In this document: positions 11,570 through 26,500 of the stretch, one piece after another
Numbering within the stretch: position 1 is the stretch's first letter
Layout of the letters: each line of letters starts with the position of its first letter
The notes under the pieces: model-generated
Seen by the model: only the letters and a program-made list of their open reading frames with translations
What the model was told of the DNA's origin: nothing
Database searches by the model: none
Made by a program: the position numbers and the translations under genes
From: Crossaster papposus
Lineage: Eukaryota; Echinodermata; Asteroidea; Velatida; Solasteridae
Length of the DNA: 64,000 nucleotides
Assembly: GCA_037893245.1 (NCBI GenBank)
Contig: JBAIAA010000443.1
Span: 496,001 to 560,000 of the forward strand
Direction of reading: 5' to 3'

Positions 11570-14500
11570 TTGATACTTATTTACTCCAGACTAAGCCTAC
11601 TGGTTGTAGGACTTCTTTCGGAGGTTGCACATACAACCTCTGAAACAGAGTTTGGAACCGCTTTAGTTAGCTTGTCTTATTTGCGACCGTGCAGTTCAGG
11701 ACCCTTATTCACAGTAGCATCTCGCATAGCCACCACCGGTCTACGGTGCCATATCATGCATATGTAGTGTCTCTACAGGTAAGTAGAGTGACATAGACCC
11801 CCCTACCACAGTAGTGTGGTAGGGGTCTACGAACAAATACTTACCTGTAGAGCTCCCCCCCGCCTCCCCACTTATTCTTGATCTTGTGGTTGTGGGAGGG
11901 TCAACACATTGGACAAGCCTGTCATCACATTTTCATACTATTCTTGTTGACAACACATTGGCCAAGCCTGTCTAACGTAGTTTGTTCTGTTCATATTTCT
12001 TAGGTTTTTTCCTATTATCTGATCACATTTTTATACTATTCTTGTTTACAACACATTGGCCAAGCCTGTCATCACATTTTTATACTATTCCTGTTTACAA
12101 CATATTGGCCAAGCCTGTCTAACGTAGTTTGTTCCGTTCATATTTCTTACGTTTTTCCTATTATTGGATCACATTTTCACACTATTCTTGTTTACAATAC
12201 ATTGGCCAAGCCTGTCATCACATTTTCATACTATTCTTGTTTACAACACATTGGCCAAGCCCGTCTAACGTAGTTTGGTCTGTTCATATGATGATCTCTA
12301 TGTCCTCGGGCTGACGAATTTTGGGTTTTTCCGCATCCTCCCTTAGATGCTCCAACCCGTTTTATCCAAGGGTTCTACTTGTGGTTGATTAAATAAGATA
12401 CATTTTGTCTTGATACTTATTTACTCCAGACTAAGCCTACTGGTTGTAGGACTTCTTTCGGAGGTTGCACATACAACCTCTGAAACAGAGTTTGGAACCG
12501 CTTTAGTTAGCACGTCTTATTTGCGACCGTGCAGTTCAGGACCCTTATTCACAGTAGCATCTCGCATACCCACCACAGGTCTACGGTGCCATATCATGCA
12601 TATGTAGTGGCTCTACAGGTAAGTAGAGTGAAGTAGACCCCCCTACCACTGTAGTGTGGTAGGGGTCTACGAACGAATACTTACCTGTAGAGCTCCCCCC
12701 CGCCTCCCCACTTATTCTCGATCTTGTGGTTGTGGGAGGGTCAACACATTGGACAAGCCTGTCATCACATTTTCATACTATTCTTGTTGACAACACATTG
12801 GCCAAGCCTGTCTAACGTAGTTTGTTCTGTTCATATTTCTTAGGTTTTTTCCTATTATCGGATCACATTTTCATACTATTCTTGTTTACAACACATTGGC
12901 CAAGCCCGTCTAACGTAGTTTGGTCTGTTCATATGATGATCTCTATGTCCTCGGGCTGACACGAATTTTGGGTTTTTCCGCATCCTCCCTTAGATGCTCC
13001 AACCCGTTTTATCCAAGGGTTCTACTTGTGGTTGATTAAATAAGATACATTTTGTCTTGATACTTATTTACTCCAGACTAAGCCTACTGGTTGTAGGACT
13101 TCTTTCGGAGGTTGCACATACAACCTCTGAAACAGAGTTTGGAACCGCTTTAGTTAGCTTGTCTTATTTGCGACCGTGCAGTTCAGGACCCTTATTCACA
13201 GTAGCATCTCGCATACCCACCACCGGTCTACGGTGCCATATCATGCATATGTAGTGGCTTTACAGGTAAGTAGAGTGAAGTAGACCCCCCTACCACTGTA
13301 GTGTGGTAGGGGTCTACGAACGAATACTTACCTGTAGAGCTCCCCCCCGCCTCCCCACTTATTCTCGATCTTGTGGTTGTGGGAGGGTCAACACATTGGA
13401 CAAGCCTGTCATCACATTTTCATACTATTCTTGTTGACAACACATTGGCCAAGCCTGTCTAACGTAGTTTGTTCTGTTCATATTTCTTAGGTTTTTTCCT
13501 ATTATCGGATCACATTTTCATACTATTCTTGTTTACAACACATTGGCCAAGCCCGTCTAACGTAGTTTGGTCTGTTCATATGATGATCTCTATGTCCTCG
13601 GGCTGACGAATTTTGGGTTTTTCCGCATCCTCCCTTAGATGCTCCAACCCGTTGTATCCAAGGGTTCTACTTGTGGTTGATTAAATAAGATACATTTTGT
13701 CTTGATACTTATTTACTCCAGACTAAGCCTACTGGTTGTAGGACTTCTTTCGGAGGTTGCACATACAACCTCTGAAACAGAGTTTGGAACCGCTTTAGTT
13801 AGCACGTCTTATTTGCGACCGTGCAGTTCAGGACCCTTATTCACAGTAGCATCTCGCATACCCACCACCGGTCTACGGTGCCATATCATGCATATGTAGT
13901 GGCTCTACAGGTAAGTAGAGTGAAGTAGACCCCCCTACCACAGTAGTGTGGTAGGGGTCTACGAACGAATACTTACCTGTAGAGCTCCCCCCCGCCTCCC
14001 CACTTATTCTTGATCTTGTGGTTGTGGGAGGGTCAACACATTGGACAAGCCTGTCATCACATTTTCATACTATTCTTGTTGACAACACATTGGCCAAGCC
14101 TGTCTAACGTAGTTTGTTCTGTTCATATTTCTTAGGTTTTTTCCTATTATCTGATCACATTTTTATACTATTCTTGTTTACAACACATTGGCCAAGCCTG
14201 TCATCACATTTTTATACTATTCCTGTTTACAACATATTGGCCAAGCCTGTCTAACGTAGTTTGTTCCGTTCATATTTCTTACGTTTTTCCTATTATTGGA
14301 TCACATTTTCACACTATTCTTGTTTACAATACATTGGCCAAGCCTGTCATCACATTTTCATACTATTCTTGTTTACAACACATTGGCCAAGCCCGTCTAA
14401 CGTAGTTTGGTCTGTTCATATGATGATCTCTATGTCCTCGGGCTGACGAATTTTGGGTTTTTCCGCATCCTCCCTTAGATGCTCCAACCCGTTTTATCCA

Positions 14501-16031
14501 AGGGTTCTACTTGTGGTTGATTAAATAAGATACATTTTGTCTTGATACTTATTTACTCCAGACTAAGCCTACTGGTTGTAGGACTTCTTTCGGAGGTTGC
14601 ACATACAACCTCTGAAACAGAGTTTGGAACCGCTTTAGTTAGCACGTCTTATTTGCGACCGTGCAGTTCAGGACCCTTATTCACAGTAGCATCTCGCATA
14701 CCCACCACAGGTCTACGGTGCCATATCATGCATATGTAGTGGCTCTACAGGTAAGTAGAGTGAAGTAGACCCCCCTACCACTGTAGTGTGGTAGGGGTCT
14801 ACGAACGAATACTTACCTGTAGAGCTCCCCCCCGCCTCCCCACTTATTCTCGATCTTGTGGTTGTGGGAGGGTCAACACATTGGACAAGCCTGTCATCAC
14901 ATTTTCATACTATTCTTGTTGACAACACATTGGCCAAGCCTGTCTAACGTAGTTTGTTCTGTTCATATTTCTTAGGTTTTTTCCTATTATCGGATCACAT
15001 TTTCATACTATTCTTGTTTACAACACATTGGCCAAGCCCGTCTAACGTAGTTTGGTCTGTTCATATGATGATCTCTATGTCCTCGGGCTGACACGAATTT
15101 TGGGTTTTTCCGCATCCTCCCTTAGATGCTCCAACCCGTTTTATCCAAGGGTTCTACTTGTGGTTGATTAAATAAGATACATTTTGTCTTGATACTTATT
15201 TACTCCAGACTAAGCCTACTGGTTGTAGGACTTCTTTCGGAGGTTGCACATACAACCTCTGAAACAGAGTTTGGAACCGCTTTAGTTAGCTTGTCTTATT
15301 TGCGACCGTGCAGTTCAGGACCCTTATTCACAGTAGCATCTCGCATACCCACCACCGGTCTACGGTGCCATATCATGCATATGTAGTGGCTTTACAGGTA
15401 AGTAGAGTGAAGTAGACCCCCCTACCACTGTAGTGTGGTAGGGGTCTACGAACGAATACTTACCTGTAGAGCTCCCCCCCGCCTCCCCACTTATTCTCGA
15501 TCTTGTGGTTGTGGGAGGGTCAACACATTGGACAAGCCTGTCATCACATTTTCATACTATTCTTGTTGACAACACATTGGCCAAGCCTGTCTAACGTAGT
15601 TTGTTCTGTTCATATTTCTTAGGTTTTTTCCTATTATCGGATCACATTTTCATACTATTCTTGTTTACAACACATTGGCCAAGCCCGTCTAACGTAGTTT
15701 GGTCTGTTCATATGATGATCTCTATGTCCTCGGGCTGACGAATTTTGGGTTTTTCCGCATCCTCCCTTAGATGCTCCAACCCGTTGTATCCAAGGGTTCT
15801 ACTTGTGGTTGATTAAATAAGATACATTTTGTCTTGATACTTATTTACTCCAGACTAAGCCTACTGGTTGTAGGACTTCTTTCGGAGGTTGCACATACAA
15901 CCTCTGAAACAGAGTTTGGAACCGCTTTAGTTAGCACGTCTTATTTGCGACCGTGCAGTTCAGGACCCTTATTCACAGTAGCATCTCGCATACCCACCAC
16001 CGGTCTACGGTGCCATATCATGCATATGTAG
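11570..16031. repeat. Higher-order repeat block 2 (three-unit period, 2,132 bp)
   Basis: Landmark positions 11,570/12,410/13,057 are repeated as 13,702/14,542/15,189 and then 15,834; the two periods are each 2,132 bp. Shared private variants: the 840-bp long unit with extra subrepeats, caccacaggtc in units 12,410 and 14,542, and gcttgtctt plus gtggctttac in units 13,057 and 15,189. The block was duplicated as a whole. Confidence 0.85.
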
Positions 16032-19000
16032 TGGCTCTACAGGTAAGTAGAGTGAAGTAGACCCCCCTACCACAGTAGTGTGGTAGGGGTCTACGAACGA
16101 ATACTTACCTGTAGAGCTCCCCCCGCCTCCCCACTTATTCTCGATCTTGTGGTTGTGGGAGGGTCAACACATTGGACAAGCCTGTCATCACATTTTCATA
16201 CTATTCTTGTTGACAACACATTGGCCAAGCCTGTCTAACGTAGTTTGTTCTGTTCATATTTCTTAGGTTTTTTCCTATTATCGGATCACATTTTCATACT
16301 ATTCTTGTTTACAACACATTGGCCAAGCCCATCTAACGTAGTTTGGTCTGTTCATATGATGATCTCTATGTCCTCGGGCTGACGAATTTTGGGTTTTTCC
16401 GCATCCTCCCTTAGATGCTCCAACCCGTTGTATCCAAGGGTTCTACTTGTGGTTGATTAAATAAGATACATTTTGTCTTGATACTTATTTACTCCAGACT
16501 AAGCCTACTGGTTGTAGGACTTCTTTCGGAGGTTGCACATACAACCTCTGAAACAGAGTTTGGAACCGCTTTAGTTAGCACGTCTTATTTGCGACCGTGC
16601 AGTTCAGGACCCTTATTCACAGTAGCATCTCGCATACCCACCACCGGTCTACGGTGCCATATCATGCATATGTAGTGGCTCTACAGGTAAGTAGAGTGAA
16701 GTAGACCCCCCTACCACAGTAGTGTGGTAGGGGTCTACGAACGAATACTTACCTGTAGAGCTCCCCCCGCCTCCCCACTTATTCTCGATCTTGTGGTTGT
16801 GGGAGGGTCAACACATTGGACAAGCCTGTCATCACATTTTCATACTATTCTTGTTGACAACACATTGGCCAAGCCTGTCTAACGTAGTTTGTTCTGTTCA
16901 TATTTCTTAGGTTTTTTCCTATTATCGGATCACATTTTCATACTATTCTTGTTTACAACACATTGGCCAAGCCCGTCTAACGTAGTTTGGTCTGTTCATA
17001 TGATGATCTCTATGTCCTCGGGCTGACACGAATTTTGGGTTTTTCCGCATCCTCCCTTAGATGCTCCAACCCGTTTTATCCAAGGGTTCTACTTGTGGTT
17101 GATTAAATAAGATACATTTTGTCTTGATACTTATTTACTCCAGACTAAGCCTACTGGTTGTAGGACTTCTTTCAGAGGTTGCACATACAACCTCTGAAAC
17201 AGAGTTTGGAACCGCTTTAGTTAGCACGTCTTATTTGCGACCGTGCAGTTCAGGACCCTTATTCACAGTAGCATCTCGCATACCCACCACCGGTCTACGG
17301 TGCCATATCATGCATATGTAGTGGCTCTACAGGTAAGTAGAGTGAAGTAGACCCCCCTACCACTGTAGTGTGGTAGGGGTCTACGAACGAATACTTACCT
17401 GTAGAGCTCCCCCCCCCGCCTCCCCACTTATTCTCGATCTTGTGGTTGTGGGAGGGTCAACACATTGGACAAGCCTGTCATCACATTTTCATACTATTCT
17501 TGTTGACAACACATTGGCCAAGCCTGTCTAACGTAGTTTGTTCTGTTCATATTTCTTAGGTTTTTTCCTATTATCGGATCACATTTTCATACTATTCTTG
17601 TTTACAACACATTGGCCAAGCCCGTCTAACGTAGTTTGGTCTGTTCATATGATGATCTCTATGTCCTCGGGCTGACGAATTTTGGGTTTTTCCGCATCCT
17701 CCCTTAGATGCTCCAACCCGTTTTATCCAAGGGTTCTACTTGTGGTTGATTAAATAAGATACATTTTGTCTTGATACTTATTTACTCCAGACTAAGCCTA
17801 CTGGTTGTAGGACTTCTTTCGGAGGTTGCACATACAACCTCTGAAACAGAGTTTGGAACCGCTTTAGTTAGCACGTCTTATTTGCGACCGTGCAGTTCAG
17901 GACCCTTATTCACAGTAGCATCTCGCATACCCACCACCGGTCTACGGTGCCATATCATGCATATGTAGTGGCTCTACAGGTAAGTAGAGTGAAGTAGACC
18001 CCCCTACCATTGTAGTGTGGTAGGGGTCTACGAACGAATACTTACCTGTAGAGCTCCCCCCCGCCTCCCCACTTATTCTCGATCTTGTGGTTGTGGGAGG
18101 GTCAACACATTGGACAAGCCTGTCATCACATTTTCATACTATTCTTGTTGACAACACATTGGCCAAGCCTGTCTAACGTAGTTTGTTCTGTTCATATTTC
18201 TTAGGTTTTTTCCTATTATCGGATCACATTTTCATACTATTCTTGTTTACAACACATTGGCCAAGCCCGTCTAACGTAGTTTGGTCTGTTCATATGATGA
18301 TCTCTATGTCCTCGGGCTGACGAATTTTGGGTTTTTCCGCATCCTCCCTTAGATGCTCCAACCCGTTGTATCCAAGGGTTCTACTTGTGGTTGATTAAAT
18401 AAGATACATTTTGTCTTGATACTTATTTACTCCAGACTAAGCCTACTGGTTGTAGGACTTCTTTCGGAGGTTGCACATACAACCTCTGAAACAGAGTTTG
18501 GAACCGCTTTAGTTAGCACGTCTTATTTGCGACCGTGCAGTTCAGGACCCTTATTCACAGTAGCATCTCGCATACCCACCACCGGTCTACGGTGCCATAT
18601 CATGCATATGTAGTGGCTCTACATGTAAGTAGAGTGAAGTAGACCCCCCTACCACAGTAGTGTGGTAGGGGTCTACGAACGAATACTTACCTGTAGAGCT
18701 CCCCCCGCCTCCCCACTTATTCTCGATCTTGTGGTTGTGGGAGGGTCAACACATTGGACAAGCCTGTCATCACATTTTCATACCATTCTTGTTGACAACA
18801 CATTGGCCAAGCCTGTCTAACGTAGTTTGTTCTGTTCATATTTCTTAGGTTTTTTCCTATTATCGGATCACATTTTCATACTATTCTTGTTTACAACACA
18901 TTGGCCAAGCCCGTCTAACGTAGTTTGGTCTGTTCATATGATGATCTCTGTCCTCGGGCTGACGAATTTTGGGTTTTTCCGCATCCTCCCTTAGATGCTC

Positions 19001-22000
19001 CAACCCGTTTTATCCAAGGGTTCTACTTGTGGTTGATTAAATAAGATACATTTTGTCTTGATACTTATTTACTCCAGACTAAGCCTACTGGTTGTAGGAC
19101 TTCTTTCGGAGGTTGCACATACAACCTCTGAAACAGAGTTTGGAACCGCTTTAGTTAGCACGTCTTATTTGCGACTGTGCAGTTCAGGACCCTTATTCAC
19201 AGTAGCATCTCGCATACCCACCACCGGTCTACGGTGCCATATCATGCATATGTAGTGGCTCTACAGGTAAGTAGAGTGAAGTAGACCCCCCTACCACTGT
19301 AGTGTGGTAGGGGTCTACGAACGAATACTTACCTGTAGAGCTTCCCCCCGCCTCCCCACTTATTCTCGATCTTGTGGTTGTGGGAGGGTCAACACATTGG
19401 ACAAGCCTGTCATCACATTTTCATACTATTCTTGTTGACAACACATTGGCCAAGCCTGTCTAACGTAGTTTGTTCTGTTCATATTTCTTAGGTTTTTTCC
19501 TATTATCGGATCACATTTTCATACTATTCTTGTTTACAACACATTGGCCAAGCCCGTCTAACGTAGTTTGGTCTGTTCATATGATGATCTCTATGTCCTC
19601 GGGCTGACGAATTTTGGGTTTTTCCGCATCCTCCCTTAGATGCTCCAACCCGTTGTATCCAAGGGTTCTACTTGTGGTTGATTAAATAAGATACATTTTG
19701 TCTTGATACTTATTTACTCCAGACTAAGCCTACTGGTTGTAGGACTTCTTTCGGAGGTTGCACATACAACCTCTGAAACAGAGTTTGGAACCGCTTTAGT
19801 TAGCACGTCTTATTTGCGACCGTGCAGTTCAGGACCCTTATTCACAGTAGCATCTCGCATACCCACCACCGGTCTACGGTGCCATATCATGCATATGTAG
19901 TGGCTCTACAGGTAAGTAGAGTGAAGTAGACCCCCCTACCACAGTAGTGTGGTAGGGGTCCACGAACGAATACTTACCTGTAGAGCTCCCCCCGCCTCCC
20001 CACTTATTCTCGATCTTGTGGTTGTGGGAGGGTCAACACATTGGACAAGCCTGTCATCACATTTTCATACTATTCTTGTTGACAACACATTGGCCAAGCC
20101 TGTCTAACGTAGTTTGTTCTGTTCATATTTCTTAGGTTTTTTCCTATTATCGGATCACATTTTCATACTATTCTTGTTTACAACACATTGGCCAAGCCCG
20201 TCTAACGTAGTTTGGTCTGTTCATATGATGATCTCTATGTCCTCGGGCTGACACGAATTTTGGGTTTTTCCGCATCCTCCCTTAGATGCTCCAACCCGTT
20301 TTATCCAAGGGTTCTACTTGTGGTTGATTAAATAAGATACATTTTGTCTTGATACTTATTTACTCCAGACTAAGCCTACTGGTTGTAGGACTTCTTTCGG
20401 AGGTTGCACATACAACCTCTGAAACAGAGTTTGGAACCGCTTTAGTTAGCACGTCTTATTTGCGACCGTGCAGTTCAGGACCCTTATTCACAGTAGCATC
20501 TCGCATACCCACCACCGGTCTACGGTGCCATATCATGCATATGTAGTGGCTCTACAGGTAAGTAGAGTGAAGTAGACCCCCCTACCACTGTAGTGTGGTA
20601 GGGGTCTACGAACGAATACTTACCTGTAGAGCTCCCCCCGCCTCCCCACTTATTCTCGATCTTGTGGTTGTGGGAGGGTCAACACATTGGACAAGCCTGT
20701 CATCACATTTTCATACTATTCTTGTTGACAACACATTGGCCAAGCCTGTCTAACGTAGTTTGTTCTGTTCATATTTCTTAGGTTTTTTTTCTATTATCGG
20801 ATCACATTTTCATACTATTCTTGTTTACAACACATTGGCCAAGCCCGTCTAACGTAGTTTGGTCTGTTCATATGATGATCCCTATGTCCTCGGGCTGACG
20901 AATTTTGGGTTTTTCCGCATCCTCCCTTAGATGCTCCAACCCGTTGTATCCAAGGGTTCTACTTGTGGTTGATTAAATAAGATACATTTTGTCTTGATAC
21001 TTATTTACTCCAGACTAAGCCTACTGGTTGTAGGACTTCTTTCGGAGGTTGCACATACAACCTCTGAAACAGAGTTTGGAACCGCTTTAGTTAGCACGTC
21101 TTATTTGCGACCGTGCAGTTCAGGACCCTTATTCACAGTAGCATCTCGCATACCCACCACCGGTCTACGGTGCCATATCATGCATATGTAGTGGCTCTAC
21201 AGGTAAGTAGAGTGAAGTAGACCCCCCTACCACTGTAGTGTGGTAGGGGTCTACGAACGAATACTTACCTGTAGAGCTCCCCCCCGCCTCCCCACTTATT
21301 CTCGATCTTGTGGTTGTGGGAGGGTCAACACATTGGACAAGCCTGTCATCACATTTTCATACTATTCTTGTTGACAACACATTGGCCAAGCCTGTCTAAC
21401 GTAGTTTGTTCTGTTAATATTTCTTAGGTTTTTTCATATTATCGGATCACATTTTCATACTATTCTTGTTTACAACACATTGGCCAAGCCCGTCTAACGT
21501 AGTTTGGTCTGTTCATATGATGATCTCTATGTCCTCGGGCTGACGAATTTTGGGTTTTTCCGCATCCTCCCTTAGATGCTCCAACCCGTTTTATCCAAGG
21601 GTTCTACTTGTGGTTGATTAAATAAGATACATTTTGTCTTGATACTTATTTACTCCAGACTAAGCCTACTGGTTGTAGGACTTCTTTTGGAGGTTGCACA
21701 TACAACCTCTGAAACAGAGTTTGGAACCGCTTTAGTTAGCACGTCTTATTTGCGACCGTGCAGTTCAGGACCCTTATTCACAGTAGCATCTCGCATACCC
21801 ACCACCGGTCTACGGTGCCATATCATGCATATGTAGTGGCTCTACAGGTAAGTAGAGTGAAGTAGACCCCCCTACCACTGTAGTGTGGTAGGGGTCTACG
21901 AACGAATACTTACCTGTAGAGCTCCCCCCGCCTCCCCACTTATTCTCGATCTTGTGGTTGTGGGAGGGTCAACACATTGGACAAGCCTGTCATCACATTT

Positions 22001-23572
22001 TCATACTATTCTTGTTGACAACACATTGGCCAAGCCTGTCTAACGTAGTTTGTTCTGTTCATATTTCTTAGGTTTTTTCCTATTATCGGATCACATTTTC
22101 ATACTATTCTTGTTTACAACACATTCGCCAAGCCCGTCTAACGTAGTTTGGTCTGTTCATATGATGATCTCTATGTCCTCGGGCTGACGAATTTTGGGTT
22201 TTTCCGCATCCTCCCTTAGATGCTCCAACCCGTTGTATCCAAGGGTTCTACTTGTGGTTGATTAAATAAGATACATTTTGTCTTGATACTTATTTACTCC
22301 AGACTAAGCCTACTGGTTGTAGGACTTCTTTTGGAGGTTGCACATACAACCTCTGAAACAGAGTTTGGAACCGCTTTAGTTAGCACGTCTTATTTGCGAC
22401 CGTGCAGTTCAGGACCCTTATTCACAGTAGCATCTCGCATACCCACCACCGGTCTACGGTGCCATATCATGCATATGTAGTGGCTCTACAGGTAAGTAGA
22501 GTGAAGTAGACCCCCCTACCACTGTAGTGTGGTAGGGGTCTACGAACGAATACTTACCTGTAGAGCTCCCCCCGCCTCCCCACTTATTCTCGATCTTGTG
22601 GTTGTGGGAGGGTCAACACATTGGACAAGCCTGTCATCACATTTTCATACTATTCTTGTTGACAACACATTGGCCAAGCCTGTCTAACGTAGTTTGTTCT
22701 GTTCATATTTCTTAGGTTTTTTCCTATTATCGGATCACATTTTCATACTATTCTTGTTTACAACACATTGGCCAAGCCCGTCTAACGTAGTTTGGTCTGT
22801 TCATATGATGATCTCTATGTCCTCGGGCTGACACGAATTTTGGGTTTTTCCGCATCCTCCCTTAGATGCTCCAACCCGTTTTATCCAAGGGTTCTACTTG
22901 TGGTTGATTAAATAAGATACATTTTGTCTTGATACTTATTTACTCCAGACTAAGCCTACTGGTTGTAGGACTTCTTTCGGAGGTTGCACATACAACCTCT
23001 GAAACAGAGTTTGGAACCGCTTTAGTTAGCACGTCTTATTTGCGACCGTGCAGTTCAGGACCCTTATTCACAGTAGCATCTCGCATACCCACCACCGGTC
23101 TACGGTGCCATATCATGCATATGTAGTGGCTCTACAGGTAAGTAGAGTGAAGTAGACCCCCCTACCACTGTAGTGTGGTAGGGGTCTACGAACGAATACT
23201 TACCTGTAGAGCTCCCCCCGCCTCCCCACTTATTCTCGATCTTGTGGTTGTGGGAGGGTCAACACATTGGACAAGCCTGTCATCACATTTTCATACTATT
23301 CTTGTTGACAACACATTGGCCAAGCCTGTCTAACGTAGTTTGTTCTGTTCATATTTCTTAGGTTTTTTCCTATTATCGGATCACATTTTCATACTATTCT
23401 TGTTTACAACACATTGGCCAAGCCCGTCTAACGTAGTTTGGTCTGTTCATATGATGATCTCTATGTCCTCGGGCTGACGAATTTTGGGTTTTTCCGCATC
23501 CTCCCTTAGATGCTCCAACCCGTTGAATCCAAGGGTTCTACTTGTGGTTGATTAAATAAGATACATTTTGTC

Positions 23573-26500
23573 TTGATACTTATTTACTCCAGACTAAGCC
23601 TACTGGTTGTAGGACTTCTTTCGGAGGTTGCACATAGAACCTCTGAAACAGAGTTTGGAACCGCTTTAGTTAGCACGTCTTATTTGCGACCGTGCAGTTC
23701 AGGACCCTTATTCACAGTAGCATCTCGCATACCCACCACCGGTCTACGGTGCCATATCATGCATATGTAGTGGCTCTACAGGTAAGTAGAGTGAAGTAGA
23801 CCCCCCTACCACTGTAGTGTGGTAGGGGTCTACGAACGAATACTTACCTGTAGAGCTCCCCCCCCGCCTCCCCACTTATTCTCGATCTTGTGGTTGTGGG
23901 AGGGTCAACACATCCGACAAGCCTGTCATCACATTTTCATACTATTCTTGTTGACAACACATTGGCCAAGCCTGTCTAACGTAGTTTGTTCTGTTCATAT
24001 TTCTTAGGTTTTTTCCTATTATCGGATCACATTTTCATACTATTCTTGTTTACAACACATTGGCCAAGCCCGTCTAACGTAGTTTGGTCTGTTCATATGA
24101 TGATCTCTATGTCCTCGGGCTGACGAATTTTGGGTTTTTCCGCATCCTCCCTTAGATGCTCCAACCCGTTTTATCCAAGGGTTCTACTTGTGGTTGATTA
24201 AATAAGATACATTTTGTCTTGATACTTATTTACTCCAGACTAAGCCTACTGGTTGTAGGACTTCTTTTGGAGGTTGCACATACAACCTCTGAAACAGAGT
24301 TTGGAACCGCTTTAGTTAGCACGTCTTATTTGCGACCGTGCAGTTCAGGACCCTTATTCACAGTAGCATCTCGCATACCCACCACCGGTCTACGGTGCCA
24401 TATCATGCATATGTAGTGGCTCTACAGGTAAGTAGAGTGAAGTAGACCCCCCTACCACTGTAGTGTGGTAGGGGTCTACGAACGAATACTTACCTGTAGA
24501 GCTCCCCCCGCCTCCCCACTTATTCTCGATCTTGTGGTTGTGGGAGGGTCAACACATTGGACAAGCCTGTCATCACATTTTCATACTATTCTTGTTGACA
24601 ACACATTGGCCAAGCCTGTCTAACGTAGTTTGTTCTGTTCATATTTCTTAGGTTTTTTCCTATTATCGGATCACATTTTCATACTATTCTTGTTTACAAC
24701 ACATTGGCCAAGCCCGTCTAACGTAGTTTGGTCTGTTCATATGATGATCTCTATGTCCTCGGGCTGACACGAATTTTGGGTTTTTCCGCATCCTCCCTTA
24801 GATGCTCCAACCCGTTTTATCCAAGGGTTCTACTTGTGGTTGATTAAATAAGATACATTTTGTCTTGATACTTATTTACTCCAGACTAAGCCTACTGGTT
24901 GTAGGACTTCTTTCGGAGGTTGCACATACAACCTCTGAAACAGAGTTTGGAACCGCTTTAGTTAGCACGTCTTATTTGCGACCGTGCAGTTCAGGACCCT
25001 TATTCACAGTAGCATCTCGCATACCCACCACCGGTCTACGGTGCCATATCATGCATATGTAGTGGCTCTACAGGTAAGTAGAGTGAAGTAGACCCCCCTA
25101 CCACTGTAGTGTGGTAGGGGTCTACGAACGAATACTTACCTGTAGAGCTCCCCCCCGCCTCCCCACTTATTCTCGATCTTGTGGTTGTGGGAGGGTCAAC
25201 ACATTGGACAAGCCTGTCATCACATTTTCATACTATTCTTGTTGACAACACATTGGCCAAGCCTGTCTAACGTAGTTTGTTCTGTTCATATTTCTTAGGT
25301 TTTTTCCTATTATCGGATCACATTTTCATACTATTCTTGTTTACAACACATTGGCCAAGCCCGTCTAACGTAGTTTGGTCTGTTCATATGATGATCTCTA
25401 TGTCCTCGGGCTGACGAATTTTGGGTTTTTCCGCATCCTCCCTTAGATGCTCCAACCCGTTGAATCCAAGGGTTCTACTTGTGGTTGATTAAATAAGATA
25501 CATTTTGTCTTGATACTTATTTACTCCAGACTAAGCCTACTGGTTGTAGGACTTCTTTCGGAGGTTGCACATAGAACCTCTGAAACAGAGTTTGGAACCG
25601 CTTTAGTTAGCACGTCTTATTTGCGACCGTGCAGTTCAGGACCCTTATTCACAGTAGCATCTCGCATACCCACCACCGGTCTACGGTGCCATATCATGCA
25701 TATGTAGTGGCTCTACAGGTAAGTAGAGTGAAGTAGACCCCCCTACCACTGTAGTGTGGTAGGGGTCTACGAACGAATACTTACCTGTAGAGCTCCCCCC
25801 CGCCTCCCCACTTATTCTCGATCTTGTGGTTGTGGGAGGGTCAACACATCCGACAAGCCTGTCATCACATTTTCATACTATTCTTGTTGACAACACATTG
25901 GCCAAGCCTGTCTAACGTAGTTTGTTCTGTTCATATTTCTTAGGTTTTTTCCTATTATCGGATCACATTTTCATACTATTCTTGTTTACAACACATTGGC
26001 CAAGCCCGTCTAACGTAGTTTGGTCTGTTCATATGATGATCTCTATGTCCTCGGGCTGACGAATTTTGGGTTTTTCCGCATCCTCCCTTAGATGCTCCAA
26101 CCCGTTTTATCCAAGGGTTCTACTTGTGGTTGATTAAATAAGATACATTTTGTCTTGATACTTATTTACTCCAGACTAAGCCTACTGGTTGTAGGACTTC
26201 TTTTGGAGGTTGCACATACAACCTCTGAAACAGAGTTTGGAACCGCTTTAGTTAGCACGTCTTATTTGCGACCGTGCAGTTCAGGACCCTTATTCACAGT
26301 AGCATCTCGCATACCCACCACCGGTCTACGGTGCCATATCATGCATATGTAGTGGCTCTACAGGTAAGTAGAGTGAAGTAGACCCCCCTACCACTGTAGT
26401 GTGGTAGGGGTCTACGAACGAATACTTACCTGTAGAGCTCCCCCCGCCTCCCCACTTATTCTCGATCTTGTGGTTGTGGGAGGGTCAACACATTGGACAA

